Of a stretch of 64,000 nt of DNA, positions 24,090 to 33,665 are shown in pieces. The position numbers and the translations under genes were made by a program. Position 1 is the stretch's first letter. Every line of letters starts with the position of its first letter. Under the pieces are notes generated by a model that had not been told where the DNA came from, searched no databases, and saw only the letters and a program-made list of their open reading frames with translations. Source of the stretch: Paracoccus sp. C2R09 (GTDB lineage: Bacteria; Pseudomonadota; Alphaproteobacteria; Rhodobacterales; Rhodobacteraceae); NCBI RefSeq assembly GCF_018860625.1, contig NZ_JAHKQB010000023.1:62001-126000 (forward strand), given 5' to 3'.

Positions 24090-26411
24090 ATGACCGCTTA
24101 CACAGTCCTGCGCGATTTCGACAACATGGGTTTCCTGACCCCTGCCCGCAGCTTTCACGGCTTTCCCAAACGCTCGGCCCCGGTCGAACGCGCGCTGGCC
24201 CCGCGCGCGGGGATGCGGCTGGAAACCCGCACGGGCGATCTCGTATCCATCGAGATCACAGCGGGGGCCGAGGCCTGCATCCTTGCCTTCGGGCCGCGCG
24301 GCGCGAATGCCCTTGCGCATCTTGGGCTGGCGGCGAATGCCGTGATGGATGCGACCGGTTGCGACCCCCAGCCGATGTTCGACTGGATCGCGGCCTGCGG
24401 CGGCACGAGTCGCGATCTGCCCGTGTGCCGCATCAGGGCGCTGGACGAACCCCTGCTGCTGCGCATCTCGGATGCTGCAACGGTCTGGATCTTCTGGCCC
24501 ACCCCACCTTCGGCGCTCGTCTCGGGCGGCTTCGCGGGCGCGGTCCGCGTCGGACATCAGCAGGCGGCGACGAATTCGGCGCTGTTGCCACCGCTTCTGG
24601 GCGACACGCGCGACGAATTCACCGTCCCGCGCGGCACCGCCATGGCCTACGAGCTGAGAAGGGGCGAGTTCCTGCAGATCATCGACGTCGAAGGCCAGCA
24701 ATGTTCGGATTTCAACGCCTTCCGGGCCGAGGGGCTGGATCGCGGACAGGAACTGATGATCGACGGCACGGTCACACGGTCGATGGTGCGCCGCGCCTTT
24801 CCGGGGCCGGGCGTGCTCGACAAGTTCTTCGATGCCGAACTGCGCCCGCTGCTGAACGTGGTGCAGGATACCTGCGGGCGTCACGACACCTTCGGGCTGG
24901 CCTGCAACGCACGCGGCTACGAGGAGCGGGGCTTTCCGGGGCATGTGAACTGTTCGGACAACATGTCCGATGCACTGGCACCGTTCGGCGTGCAGCGCAG
25001 GCGTGCCTGGCCCGCGATCAACTTCTTCTGGAACACTTGGATCGACCCGCATTCGCATCACCTGATGACGCAGGAATCCCATTCACGCCCCGGCGATTAC
25101 GTGGCGATGCAGGCGATGGACGACCTTGTCTGCGTCTCGACCGCCTGCCCGGACGATATCGACCCCATCAACGGGTGGAATCCCACGGATGTGCATGTGC
25201 GCATCTATCGCCCCGAGACCCCCATCCGCCGTGCCGTGGCTTACCGCGAAAAGGAAGACGCCCCCATGACGATCAGCCAGAATTCGGCCTTCCACGACCG
25301 GCTGGCCCCGCTGACGCAGAACTTCGCGCCCGCGCGGGATTTGTGGGCGCCCGCCAGCTTCGCGGCGGACGGGGCCATCGGCGAATACTGGGCCTGCCGC
25401 AACGACGTGACGATCCAGGACATGAGCGGGCTGCGCAAATACGACATCGTCGGCCCCGATGCCGAGCGTCTGCTGCAGCAGGCGACCACCCGCAACGTGG
25501 CCAAGCTGGCGGTCTGGCGCGGATCCTATACGCTGATCTGCGACGCGGCGGGCACCGTCATCGACGACGGCACGCTGTTCCGCCTTGCGCCCGACCTGTT
25601 CCGTTGGTGCTGCGGGTCCGAGGAAAGCGGCCGCGTGCTCGAGGCGCTGGCCCGGCAGATGGACCTGCAGGTCCGCATCCACCACTTGGGCGGCGCAATG
25701 CCGAACCTTGCGTTGCAGGGGCCGAAATCGCGCGACCTGCTGCGTCGGATCGTCTTCACCCAACCGACCGTGCCCGCGCTGGACCAGCTGAAATGGTTCG
25801 GCGTCACCGTCGCACGCCTGAACGACCGCGACGGCGCGCCGTTCATGCTGTCCAGATCGGGCTATACCGGGGAACTGGGCTACGAGATCTTCTGCGCGCG
25901 CGCCGATGCGCTGACGATCTGGGATGCGCTGATCGAGGCGGGGCAGGAATTCGGCATCACGCCGATGGGCAGCGACGCGCTGTCCATGATCCGGATCGAG
26001 GCGGGGCTGGCCGCCGGGAACGCCGAATTCGCCCCCGGCATCGACGCCTTCGAGGCGGGCCTGGGCTTTGCGGTCGATCTGACCAAGCCCGATTTCACCG
26101 GCAAGGCCGCGCTGGAACGCAATGCGGCAGCCCCGCGGCGCATGCTCAAGGGGCTGCTTCTGGAATGCAACGACCTGCCCCATCACGGCGATCCGGTCCT
26201 TGCGGGCGAAAGGCAGGTCGGCATCGTCACATCGGCCACCCGCTCGCCCATGCTGGGACACGCCATCGCCATCGCGCGCATCGGCGTCGAACACGCCCTG
26301 AACGACACCCGGCTGGAGATCGGCCAGCTGGACGGCCGGATGAAGCGCCTTGGCGCAACCGTGACCGACATTCCCTTCATAGACCCGCAGCGCAAGCGGG
26401 CGCGCGCCTGA
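24090..26411 (+). CDS. DUF1989 (urea carboxylase-associated) - GcvT aminomethyltransferase fusion
   Basis: A 773-aa fusion. Residues about 1-175 form a divergent N-terminal region. Residues 180-385 match the DUF1989 family (FLQIIDVEGQQCSDFNAF, CGRHDTFGLACNARGY, CSDNMSDAL), with Cys/His residues that could bind metal. Residues 393-773 are a GcvT tetrahydrofolate-binding enzyme (SGYTGELGYEIFCARADA, GSDALSMIRIEAGLAAGN). At the junction an internal ATG (25266) has AAGGAAGA in front and could yield a separate GcvT protein. It is first in an operon with a betaine-type ABC transporter under LacI control. Methyl or one-carbon transfer from the imported solute is likely; the substrate is unknown. Confidence 0.82.
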   Translation: MTAYTVLRDFDNMGFLTPARSFHGFPKRSAPVERALAPRAGMRLETRTGDLVSIEITAGAEACILAFGPRGANALAHLGLAANAVMDATGCDPQPMFDWIAACGGTSRDLPVCRIRALDEPLLLRISDAATVWIFWPTPPSALVSGGFAGAVRVGHQQAATNSALLPPLLGDTRDEFTVPRGTAMAYELRRGEFLQIIDVEGQQCSDFNAFRAEGLDRGQELMIDGTVTRSMVRRAFPGPGVLDKFFDAELRPLLNVVQDTCGRHDTFGLACNARGYEERGFPGHVNCSDNMSDALAPFGVQRRRAWPAINFFWNTWIDPHSHHLMTQESHSRPGDYVAMQAMDDLVCVSTACPDDIDPINGWNPTDVHVRIYRPETPIRRAVAYREKEDAPMTISQNSAFHDRLAPLTQNFAPARDLWAPASFAADGAIGEYWACRNDVTIQDMSGLRKYDIVGPDAERLLQQATTRNVAKLAVWRGSYTLICDAAGTVIDDGTLFRLAPDLFRWCCGSEESGRVLEALARQMDLQVRIHHLGGAMPNLALQGPKSRDLLRRIVFTQPTVPALDQLKWFGVTVARLNDRDGAPFMLSRSGYTGELGYEIFCARADALTIWDALIEAGQEFGITPMGSDALSMIRIEAGLAAGNAEFAPGIDAFEAGLGFAVDLTKPDFTGKAALERNAAAPRRMLKGLLLECNDLPHHGDPVLAGERQVGIVTSATRSPMLGHAIAIARIGVEHALNDTRLEIGQLDGRMKRLGATVTDIPFIDPQRKRARA

Positions 26412-26443
26412 CGGGCGCATCCCCCTGACAGAGAGGATATGAC

Positions 26444-27406
26444 ATGAAGCATCTGAAATCACTGACCGCCATCGTGGCGGTCCTGGCCGCGACCTCGGCC
26501 ACGGCGCAGGAAAAGGTCATGGTCGGCGAACCCAGCTGGCCCGGCGCCAAGGTCATGAGCCGCATCATCGCGCAGGTCATCCAGACCCGGCTGGGCAGCG
26601 AGGCGGGCTATGCCCCCGGTGCGAACGCGGTCATCTTCTCGGCCATGGATGGCGGGCGCGGCGATATCGATGTGCATCCCGACGTCTGGCTGCCGAACCA
26701 GGCATCCTTCACCGACGAATTCGTCGAGGGCAAGGGAACCGTCGCCCTGTCCGAAGGCAGCTACCAGGGGCGTTCGGGCTTCTGCGTTCCCACCTACATG
26801 GCCGAGGAACACGCAATGAAGTCGGTCTACGATCTGGCCACGCCCATGGCGCAGGAGTTGTTCGACAGCGATGGCGACGGCAAGGGCGAGATCTGGGTCG
26901 GGGCCTCGGGGTGGACCTCGACCAACATCAACCGCGTGAAGGTCCGCGATTACGGGATCGAGACCTTCCTCGAACCCACGACCGAGGACGAGGCCGTCTT
27001 CTATGCCCGCCTGAAGGACGCGATCGACCGCAAGGAAGGGGTCGTCTTCTACTGCTACGAGCCGCATTTCGTCCACGCCGTCTATGACGTGACCTTCATC
27101 GAGGAACCCGAGCACGACCCGGCCGCCTATGTGATGGTCCAGCCCGACGAGGATGCCGACTGGCTGGCCAAATCCTCGATCACGACGGGCGACGAGGTCA
27201 AGACCGTCACCGTCGCCTATTCCCGGTCGCTGGAACAGCGCAACCCTGCCGCCGCGGCCTTCCTGTCGCGCATCGACATGGAGGCGTCGGACCTGTCGCG
27301 GCTGACCCACCAGACCGTGATCGAGGGGAAGGACACCGACGAGGCCGTGGCCGCCTGGCTGGACGACAACGGCGATATCGTCGACGGCTGGCTGGGTCTT
27401 CGGTGA
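26444..27406 (+). CDS. proX: Glycine betaine/proline-type ABC substrate-binding protein
   Basis: A 320-aa OpuAC/ProX-family periplasmic protein. The signal peptide MKHLKSLTAIVAVLAATSATA is followed by VGEPSWPGAKVMSRIIAQVI, GGRGDIDVHPDVWLPNQ and a second-lobe GASGWTSTNINRVK; tryptophans and tyrosines at these spots form the quaternary-amine cage in relatives. AGAGAGGA lies before the ATG. It is followed by ATPase and permease genes. Betaine, proline betaine or another quaternary or methylated amine is the likely ligand. Confidence 0.83.
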   Translation: MKHLKSLTAIVAVLAATSATAQEKVMVGEPSWPGAKVMSRIIAQVIQTRLGSEAGYAPGANAVIFSAMDGGRGDIDVHPDVWLPNQASFTDEFVEGKGTVALSEGSYQGRSGFCVPTYMAEEHAMKSVYDLATPMAQELFDSDGDGKGEIWVGASGWTSTNINRVKVRDYGIETFLEPTTEDEAVFYARLKDAIDRKEGVVFYCYEPHFVHAVYDVTFIEEPEHDPAAYVMVQPDEDADWLAKSSITTGDEVKTVTVAYSRSLEQRNPAAAAFLSRIDMEASDLSRLTHQTVIEGKDTDEAVAAWLDDNGDIVDGWLGLR

Positions 27407-27477
27407 CCGCCCCGTGGCACCGGCCCCCGCCCGATACGGGCCGGGGCCCGATCGTCGCCCCACGAGAAGGACCGCCC

Positions 27478-28527
27478 ATGAGCGATGAGATCGTGATCGA
27501 CGCGCAAGGCGTCTGGAAGATATTCGGTGCCCGCGCCAAGAACGCCCTGCGCGCCATTCGCGAAGAGGGACTTGGCAAGGCCGAGGTCCGCGACCGCTTC
27601 GAATGCGTCGTGGGCGTGGCGGACGCGAATTTCCAGATCCGCAAGGGAGAGCTGTTCTGCGTGATGGGCCTGTCCGGTTCGGGCAAATCCACCCTGGTGC
27701 GCCATGTGAACCGCCTGCTGGAGCCGACCGACGGGCATATCTTCATCGACGGCGACGACGTGATGGCGCTGGACGAACGCGGGTTGCGCGATCTGCGCAA
27801 CCGCCGCGTCTCGATGGTGTTCCAGAATTTCGGCCTGATGCCCCACCGGACGGTGCGCGACAACGTCGCCATGCCGCTGGAGATACGCGGCACCGGCAAG
27901 GCCCGCCGTTGGGCCGAGGCCGACCGCGTGCTGGATCTTGTCGACCTGCAGGGATGGGAGGACAAATACGCGCATGAGCTGTCGGGCGGGATGCAGCAGC
28001 GCGTGGGCCTTGCCCGCGCCATCGCCTCGGACCCCGAGATCCTGCTGATGGACGAGCCTTTCTCGGCGCTGGACCCGCTGATCCGCAAGCAGCTGCAGGA
28101 CCAGTTCATGCAGCTGTCGCGGCGTCTGGGCAAGACGACGATGTTCATCACCCACGACTTGGACGAGGCGATCCGCATCGGGCATCGCATCGCCATCATG
28201 AAGGACGGCCGCATTGTTCAGATCGGCACCCCCGAGGAGATCATCCTGAACCCGGTCGACGACTACGTGGCCGATTTCGTGGCCGGCATCTCGAAGCTGG
28301 ACATGATCTTCGCGCGTTCGGTCATGCAGCCGACCGCGGAATACGAGGCGATGCACGGCCCCGTTCCCGGCGATGCGCTGGCGGCCCATCCCGACATGGA
28401 CCTGAACGCGTTGATGGACCTGTCGGTCCAAGGGCACGGGGTCCTGCGCGTCACGGCGGATCACGCCACCGTCGGCATCATCGACCGCGCGCGGCTGATC
28501 CGCGCGATCCAGTCAAGCCAGGCCTGA
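27478..28527 (+). CDS. proV: Glycine betaine/proline-type ABC ATPase
   Basis: A 349-aa ProV/OpuAA-type ATPase: Walker A GLSGSGKST, signature ELSGGMQQRVGLARAI, Walker B ILLMDEPFSALDP, switch ITHDLDEA. The C-terminal extension (about 265-349) lies where ProV proteins have CBS domains but is only about 85 residues. The ATG at 27478 with GAGAAGGA is preferred to an in-frame start overlapping proX. The permease follows after 9 nt. Confidence 0.86.
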   Translation: MSDEIVIDAQGVWKIFGARAKNALRAIREEGLGKAEVRDRFECVVGVADANFQIRKGELFCVMGLSGSGKSTLVRHVNRLLEPTDGHIFIDGDDVMALDERGLRDLRNRRVSMVFQNFGLMPHRTVRDNVAMPLEIRGTGKARRWAEADRVLDLVDLQGWEDKYAHELSGGMQQRVGLARAIASDPEILLMDEPFSALDPLIRKQLQDQFMQLSRRLGKTTMFITHDLDEAIRIGHRIAIMKDGRIVQIGTPEEIILNPVDDYVADFVAGISKLDMIFARSVMQPTAEYEAMHGPVPGDALAAHPDMDLNALMDLSVQGHGVLRVTADHATVGIIDRARLIRAIQSSQA

Positions 28528-28536
28528 GGACATTCC

Positions 28537-30054
28537 ATGAAGCATGTCGAAACATCCGAGATGGCGCCCGAGAATGCGGTGCAGCTGCAGGCCCTCGTGT
28601 CCCAGTTCGCGGGCCGGGGCCAGCCCTATTACCAGCGCGTCTTCGCCTACATGATGCAGGCGCCGGGCTTTCGTTTCACCCTGAATGCCGCCACCGCCCT
28701 TCTGGGACCGCTGTGGTTCGGGGCGCGCGGGTTGTGGTCGTGGTTCCTAGGCTTCGTCCTGCTGGAGACGCTGACCTTCGTGCAGATCGGCATCGGCCTG
28801 TTCGGCGATCTGGGACGCGAGGACCGGTTGCGCGCCGAACAGATCGCGCAGACGCTGGACCTGCGCCGCCAGCAGATCGAGGCCGCGCGGCAGGCCGGTT
28901 CCGGCTCGGTCGCGTCGCTGGAAAGGGCAGCCGCCTCGTTGGAACAGGCGCTGACATCGGCACGCGACGCCGCCGAGGGCGCGATCGCGGGCGGCATGAT
29001 GCATGTCGCCCTAGGCCTGGGACTGCTGCTGGCCATCCGCTTCGTCGCGGCGTCCCTCGCGAACTGGACGCTCGAGCGGCAATTCGTGCGCTGGCGGTCC
29101 GACCGTGCGGCGGCAAGCGGCTGGTCGCCTGCCCGCCTGGCCGTCGCATCGCTGCTGATGGGTGCGGTCGTCGGGTTGTCGATCCTGCGCTTTGCCATGC
29201 CCGACGCCTTCGCGATCCTGAACAGCTTCCCGACGAACCGCGAATGGCGGCTGGACCTGGGCGACGGCGTGCAATCGGTCTTCGACTGGACCAAGACCGC
29301 CGGACGCGGCTTCTTCGACGGGCTGACCGTCGGAATGCGCGGGTTGCTGGACTGGATCGAGGTCCTGCTGGTCGGCACGCCATGGCCCGTGGTCGCGCTG
29401 GTCTTCGTTATGCTGGCATGGCTGTCAGGCGGCCCGAGCGTCGCGATCTTCACGGGCGCGGCGCTTGCCTATCTGGGGCTGCTGGATTTCTGGGAAAAGG
29501 CGATGACGACCATCGCGCTTCTGGGGGCGGCCGCGCTGATCTCGATCACCATCGGCATCCCCCTGGGGATCTTCTGCGCGCGCCGGCCCATTGCCTTCGC
29601 GATCGTGCGGCCGGTGCTGGACTTCATGCAGTCGATGCCGTCCTTCGTCTACCTGATCCCGGTCGTGGCCTTCATCGGTTCGGGCAAGCCCGCGGGCGTG
29701 GTCGCCACGATGATCTTCGGCAGCCCGCCGGTCATCCGCTTTACCGTGCTGGGCCTGCAGCAGGTCCCCGCATCGGTCCGAGAGGCCGCGATGGCCTTCG
29801 GCGCATCGCCCCGCTACCTGCTGTGGCGCGTGGATCTGCCGCTTGCCCGCAGGACGATCATGGCGGGCGTGAACCAGACCATCCTGCTGTCGCTGGCGAT
29901 GGTGGTCGTCGCGTCGCTGATCGGGGCCAAGGGCCTGGGCGAGGATGTGCTGGAGGCGCTGCAATACGCGGCGGCGGGACACGGGCTTCTTGCAGGCCTC
30001 GCGATCCTCTTCTGCGCGCTGATCCTCGACCGGATCGTCGCCGGACAGAAGTGA
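28537..30054 (+). CDS. proW: Glycine betaine/proline-type ABC permease with long N-terminal extension
   Basis: A 505-aa membrane protein. The C-terminal half (about 270-505) is a ProW/OpuAB permease domain (SITIGIPLGIFCARRPIA, the EAA loop VREAAMAFGASPRYLLWRVD, VASLIGAKGLGEDVLEAL). The N-terminal 250 residues hold a DUF2628-like helix (about 52-90), a charged helical stretch (95-148, rich in Gln, Arg, Glu and Ala, coiled-coil-like) and two more membrane segments. E. coli ProW is about 350 aa, so the extension is large. It ends the operon; a strong terminator follows. Confidence 0.85.
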   Translation: MKHVETSEMAPENAVQLQALVSQFAGRGQPYYQRVFAYMMQAPGFRFTLNAATALLGPLWFGARGLWSWFLGFVLLETLTFVQIGIGLFGDLGREDRLRAEQIAQTLDLRRQQIEAARQAGSGSVASLERAAASLEQALTSARDAAEGAIAGGMMHVALGLGLLLAIRFVAASLANWTLERQFVRWRSDRAAASGWSPARLAVASLLMGAVVGLSILRFAMPDAFAILNSFPTNREWRLDLGDGVQSVFDWTKTAGRGFFDGLTVGMRGLLDWIEVLLVGTPWPVVALVFVMLAWLSGGPSVAIFTGAALAYLGLLDFWEKAMTTIALLGAAALISITIGIPLGIFCARRPIAFAIVRPVLDFMQSMPSFVYLIPVVAFIGSGKPAGVVATMIFGSPPVIRFTVLGLQQVPASVREAAMAFGASPRYLLWRVDLPLARRTIMAGVNQTILLSLAMVVVASLIGAKGLGEDVLEALQYAAAGHGLLAGLAILFCALILDRIVAGQK

Positions 30055-30072
30055 TGCACATTCGATGACGCG

Positions 30073-30102
30073 AAAGGCCCGGAGCATGCTCCGGGCCTTT
30101 TT
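30073..30102 (+). terminator. Terminator of the proXVW operon
   Basis: A perfect 28-nt palindrome (arms AAAGGCCCGGAGCA / TGCTCCGGGCCTTT) followed by two more T residues, 18 nt after the proW stop. A classic rho-independent terminator; the A-rich left side means it may also act on minus-strand transcripts. Confidence 0.88.
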
Positions 30103-30120
30103 CATGTCGTAATCGGGACG

Positions 30121-30155
30121 GGAAAACCGCGCGGACCGGAATGGCCCGCGCGGTT
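30121..30155 (-). terminator. Terminator of the purU operon
   Basis: On the minus strand AACCGCGCGG (30155-30146) pairs with CCGCGCGGTT (30134-30125), followed by TTCC, giving a run of four T. It lies 13 nt after the purU stop and back to back with the proW terminator. Confidence 0.78.
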
Positions 30156-30167
30156 CGTCCGGGCGCC

Positions 30168-31052
30168 TCAGCCCATCAATTCGCTGGAATAGCTGCCGGG
30201 CGAGGCGGGGAAGACGACCGTCTTGTTGCCGTTCAGGAACACGCGGTGATGCGCATGGGCGTGGATCGCACGGGCCAGGACCTGGCTCTCGACATCGCGA
30301 CCCAGGCTGACATAGTCGGACGCGCTCTGGGCATGGGTGATGCGGACGGTGTCCTGCTCGATGATCGGGCCCTCGTCCAGGTCGGCGGTCACGTAATGGC
30401 TGGTCGCGCCGATCAGCTTCACGCCGCGCTCATAGGCCTGCTTGTAGGGGTTCGCGCCCTTGAAGCTGGGCAGGAACGAGTGGTGGATGTTGATGATCCG
30501 CCCCGACATCTTCTGGCACATCTGATCCGACAGGATCTGCATGTAGCGGGCCAGCACGATCAGCTCGGCGCCCGCATCCTCGACCACCTTCATGATCTGG
30601 GCCTCGGCCTCGGGCTTGTTCTCCTTGGTGACCTTGATGCAGTGGAACGGGATGTCCGCGTTCACCACGACCTTCTGGTAATCCATGTGATTGCTGATCA
30701 CGGCCACGATCTCGATCGGCAGCGCGCCGATGCGAACCCGGTACAGCAGATCGTTCAGGCAATGCCCGAAGCGGCTGACCATGATCGCCACACGCATCTT
30801 GCGCGCCTCGTCATGGAACTGGAACTGCATGCCGAAGGGCCCCGCGACGGGGCCGAAGGCCTCGGTCAGGGTCGGCAGCGTCGCGCCCTCTTCGGGGGCG
30901 AAGCTGACGCGCATGAAGAACTGGCCGGTCTCCTGGTCGTCGAACTGGCTGCTGTCTGTGATGTTGCAGCCGTGTTCGGCCAGGAAGGTCGAGATCGCGG
31001 CCACGATACCGCGCCGGGACGGGCACGTGACGGTAAGGCAGTAATTGGTCAT
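30168..31052 (-). CDS. purU: Formyltetrahydrofolate deformylase
   Basis: A 294-aa PurU: an N-terminal ACT domain (about 3-80; [21 protein letters not shown]) and a formyltransferase-like hydrolase domain (85-294) with the catalytic [16 protein letters not shown] stretch and Asp in DLDEGPII. The ACT domain separates it from PurN. It hydrolyses 10-formyl-tetrahydrofolate to formate and free tetrahydrofolate. Its start overlaps the folD stop by 4 nt, at the end of an operon of demethylating dehydrogenases, where it would regenerate the tetrahydrofolate they load with one-carbon units. Confidence 0.92.
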   Translation of the reverse strand: MTNYCLTVTCPSRRGIVAAISTFLAEHGCNITDSSQFDDQETGQFFMRVSFAPEEGATLPTLTEAFGPVAGPFGMQFQFHDEARKMRVAIMVSRFGHCLNDLLYRVRIGALPIEIVAVISNHMDYQKVVVNADIPFHCIKVTKENKPEAEAQIMKVVEDAGAELIVLARYMQILSDQMCQKMSGRIINIHHSFLPSFKGANPYKQAYERGVKLIGATSHYVTADLDEGPIIEQDTVRITHAQSASDYVSLGRDVESQVLARAIHAHAHHRVFLNGNKTVVFPASPGSYSSELMG

Positions 31053-31954
31053 GTCTGGTCCTGTTCGTCGAGAAGGAGCGGTTCTTCCTGAAGGTCGTTC
31101 TGATGGCAGAAGGCGGTCAGCGTATTGGCCAGAAGGCAGGCGATCGTCATGGGGCCGACGCCCCCCGGAACGGGCGTGATGGCGCCCGCGACATGGCGCA
31201 CATTGTCGAAATCGACATCGCCGACCAGCGCGGGCTTGCCGTCCCTTTCGATGCGGTTGATGCCCACGTCGATGACGGTCGCGCCGGGTTTGATCCATTC
31301 GGCCCGGACCAGTCCCGGAACGCCCGCCGCCACGATCACGATATCGGCGATGCGTGCCAGTTCGGGAATGTTGATCGACGATTTATGCGCCACTATGACC
31401 GTGCAATCGGCATTCAGCAGCAGGCGGGCCATCGGCTTGCCCACGATGTTGGAATGCCCGATCACCAACGCGGTCAGGCCACGGAAATCGGCATGGTGAT
31501 GGCGCAGCATCATCATGCAGCCAAGCGGCGTGCAGGGGACGATGGCATCCTGCCCGGTGCCCACCATTCCCACGTTCGAGATGTGGAACCCGTCCACATC
31601 CTTGGCGGGCGAGATGGCATTGATGACCGCCCGCGCATCCAGGTGCGCGGGCAGCGGCAGCTGCACGAGGATGCCATGCACAAGCGGATCCTCGTTCAGC
31701 CTGCGGATCAGATCCAGCAGATCGGCGGCGGGGGTGTCGGTCGGCATGCGATGCTCGAAGCTGCGCATGCCGGCCTCGACCGCCTGCTTGCCCTTGGACC
31801 GGACATAGACCTCGGAGGCGGGGTCATGTCCGACCAGGACCACGGCAAGGCCGGGGGTCAGCCCGGTCCGTGCATGGATGTCGGCCACGCGGTCGCGGAC
31901 GCGGGCGCGGACGGACGCTGCATGGGCCTTGCCGTCGATCAACCGGGCAGTCAT
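31049..31954 (-). CDS. folD: Methylenetetrahydrofolate dehydrogenase / cyclohydrolase FolD
   Basis: A 301-aa bifunctional FolD with family landmarks: YVRSKGKQA with the catalytic lysine, [16 protein letters not shown], the Rossmann GHSNIVGKP and [11 protein letters not shown] near the C-terminus. It turns 5,10-methylene-tetrahydrofolate into 10-formyl-tetrahydrofolate. It lies 3 nt after etfA and overlaps purU, directly downstream of FAD-GcvT dehydrogenases that make methylene-tetrahydrofolate. Whether this is the only folD in the genome cannot be seen here. Confidence 0.94.
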   Translation of the reverse strand: MTARLIDGKAHAASVRARVRDRVADIHARTGLTPGLAVVLVGHDPASEVYVRSKGKQAVEAGMRSFEHRMPTDTPAADLLDLIRRLNEDPLVHGILVQLPLPAHLDARAVINAISPAKDVDGFHISNVGMVGTGQDAIVPCTPLGCMMMLRHHHADFRGLTALVIGHSNIVGKPMARLLLNADCTVIVAHKSSINIPELARIADIVIVAAGVPGLVRAEWIKPGATVIDVGINRIERDGKPALVGDVDFDNVRHVAGAITPVPGGVGPMTIACLLANTLTAFCHQNDLQEEPLLLDEQDQT

Positions 31955-31957
31955 GGC

Positions 31958-32878
31958 TTACAGCGTCCCCGTCAGTTCGGGCACGGCCTCGAACAGGTCG
32001 GCGACCAGTCCGTAATCGGCCACCTGGAAGATCGGGGCCTCCTCGTCCTTGTTTATCGCGACGATGACCTTGCTGTCCTTCATGCCCGCAAGATGCTGGA
32101 TCGCCCCCGAAATGCCGACCGCGACATAGAGATCGGGCGCCACGACCTTGCCGGTCTGACCGACCTGCAGGTCGTTCGCGGCGAAACCGCTGTCCACTGC
32201 CGCGCGCGATGCGCCGACGGCCGCCCCCAGCTTGTCGGCCAGCCCCGAGATCAGCGCGAAATCGGCCTGCGAGCCGACGCCGCGCCCGCCCGAGACGACG
32301 ACCTTGGCCGAAGCCAGTTCGGGGCGGTCGCTCTTGACGACCATGTCCTCCAGATGCACCGACAGGGTCGGAACCTCGGCCAGGGCGACGGCCTCGACCG
32401 GGGCCGCATCGCCGGTGCCCGCGGCTTCGAAGCCCGCGGTCCGGATGGACAGCACCTTGACCGCATCCTGCGACCGGACCGTCTGGATGGCATTGCCCGC
32501 ATAGATCGGGCGCTTGAAGGTCTGGGCATCCAGGATATCGGTCACGTCGGTGATCACCATCGCATCCAGAAGCGCGGCCACGCGGGGCAGCACGTTCTTG
32601 CCCGCATTGCTGGCGGGGGCGACGATATGGGTAACGCCGGCCGACAGCTGCATGACCAACGCGGTGACGTTCTCGGCCAGGCCGTTCGCCACGGCGTCGT
32701 CGGCGCAGTGCAACACCTTGTCGATGCCATCGATGCCCGCAGCCTCGGCGGCGGCCTCGGGCGATCCGCAGACCAGCGCGGTGACCGAACCCAGTTTCGC
32801 GGCCGCCGTGGCGGCCTTCGCGGTCGCGTCCAGCGCCAGCGCGCCCCCTGCAACCTCTGCCAGAAGAAGAACAGACAT
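31958..32878 (-). CDS. etfA: Electron transfer flavoprotein alpha subunit
   Basis: A 306-aa EtfA/FixB. The N-terminal domain starts [18 protein letters not shown]; the C-terminal FAD domain has [31 protein letters not shown] and [18 protein letters not shown], the usual FAD contacts. It accepts electrons from flavin dehydrogenases and passes them to ETF:quinone oxidoreductase. It overlaps etfB by one base. Mammalian dimethylglycine and sarcosine dehydrogenases use ETF, so the link to the two upstream FAD-GcvT genes is meaningful. Confidence 0.94.
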   Translation of the reverse strand: MSVLLLAEVAGGALALDATAKAATAAAKLGSVTALVCGSPEAAAEAAGIDGIDKVLHCADDAVANGLAENVTALVMQLSAGVTHIVAPASNAGKNVLPRVAALLDAMVITDVTDILDAQTFKRPIYAGNAIQTVRSQDAVKVLSIRTAGFEAAGTGDAAPVEAVALAEVPTLSVHLEDMVVKSDRPELASAKVVVSGGRGVGSQADFALISGLADKLGAAVGASRAAVDSGFAANDLQVGQTGKVVAPDLYVAVGISGAIQHLAGMKDSKVIVAINKDEEAPIFQVADYGLVADLFEAVPELTGTL

Positions 32879-33630
32879 CAGACCAGCGCCCTTTCCTTGA
32901 GTTTCTCGACCAGTTCACCCACCGATCCGACCTTGACGCCCGCGGCGCGCCCTGCCGGTTCCTCGGTCGCGACGACCTGCAGGCGGGGCGTCGTGTCGAC
33001 CCCGTAATCCGCCGCTGTCTTTTCGGCAACCGGCTTCTTCTTCGCCTTCATGATGTTGGGAAGCGATGCATAGCGCGGCTCGTTCAGGCGCAGATCGGTC
33101 GTGACGATGGCAGGCAGCGCGACCTCGATCTTCTGCAATCCGCCATCGACCTCGCGCGTGACCTGCGCCTTGCCGTCCACGATCTCCAGTTCCGAGGCGA
33201 AGGTCGCCTGTCCCCAGCCCAGCAGCGCGGCCAGCATCTGGCCGGTGGCGTTCATGTCGTTGTCGATGGCCTGCTTGCCCGCGATGACCAGCTGCGGCTG
33301 TTCCTCGGCGATGACGGCCTTCAGGATCTTGGCGACAGCCAGCGGCTCGATCTCGGTCGCCTCCGCGGCCTCGACCAGGATGCCGCGATCGGCACCCATC
33401 GCCAGCGCGGTGCGCAGGGTCTCGACCGATTTCTTGTCGCCGATGGACACCGCCACGATTTCGGAGGCGATGCCCGCCTCCTTGAGGCGGATGGCTGCTT
33501 CGACCGAGATCTCGTCGAAGGGGTTCATCGACATCTTGACGTTGGCCAGATCGACACCAGTGCCGTCCGACCGGACCTTGACCTTCACGTTATAGTCGAT
33601 GACGCGCTTGACCGGGACCAGTATCTTCAT
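32878..33630 (-). CDS. etfB: Electron transfer flavoprotein beta subunit
   Basis: A 250-aa EtfB/FixA that binds [22 protein letters not shown] at the start, [18 protein letters not shown] and the signature [18 protein letters not shown]. Length is standard. It precedes etfA and lies 35 nt after a FAD-GcvT dehydrogenase gene. The AAAGGAACG in front of the ATG provides the ribosome site. Confidence 0.94.
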   Translation of the reverse strand: MKILVPVKRVIDYNVKVKVRSDGTGVDLANVKMSMNPFDEISVEAAIRLKEAGIASEIVAVSIGDKKSVETLRTALAMGADRGILVEAAEATEIEPLAVAKILKAVIAEEQPQLVIAGKQAIDNDMNATGQMLAALLGWGQATFASELEIVDGKAQVTREVDGGLQKIEVALPAIVTTDLRLNEPRYASLPNIMKAKKKPVAEKTAADYGVDTTPRLQVVATEEPAGRAAGVKVGSVGELVEKLKERALV

Positions 33631-33665
33631 CGCCTTGGCGTTCCTTTCGATTGGATGGTGGGGGT

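Noticed and set aside
23450..26428. A 992-codon frame on the plus strand
   Set aside because: It overlaps the LacI gene and the DUF1989-GcvT gene in another frame and shows no domain or plausible protein composition.
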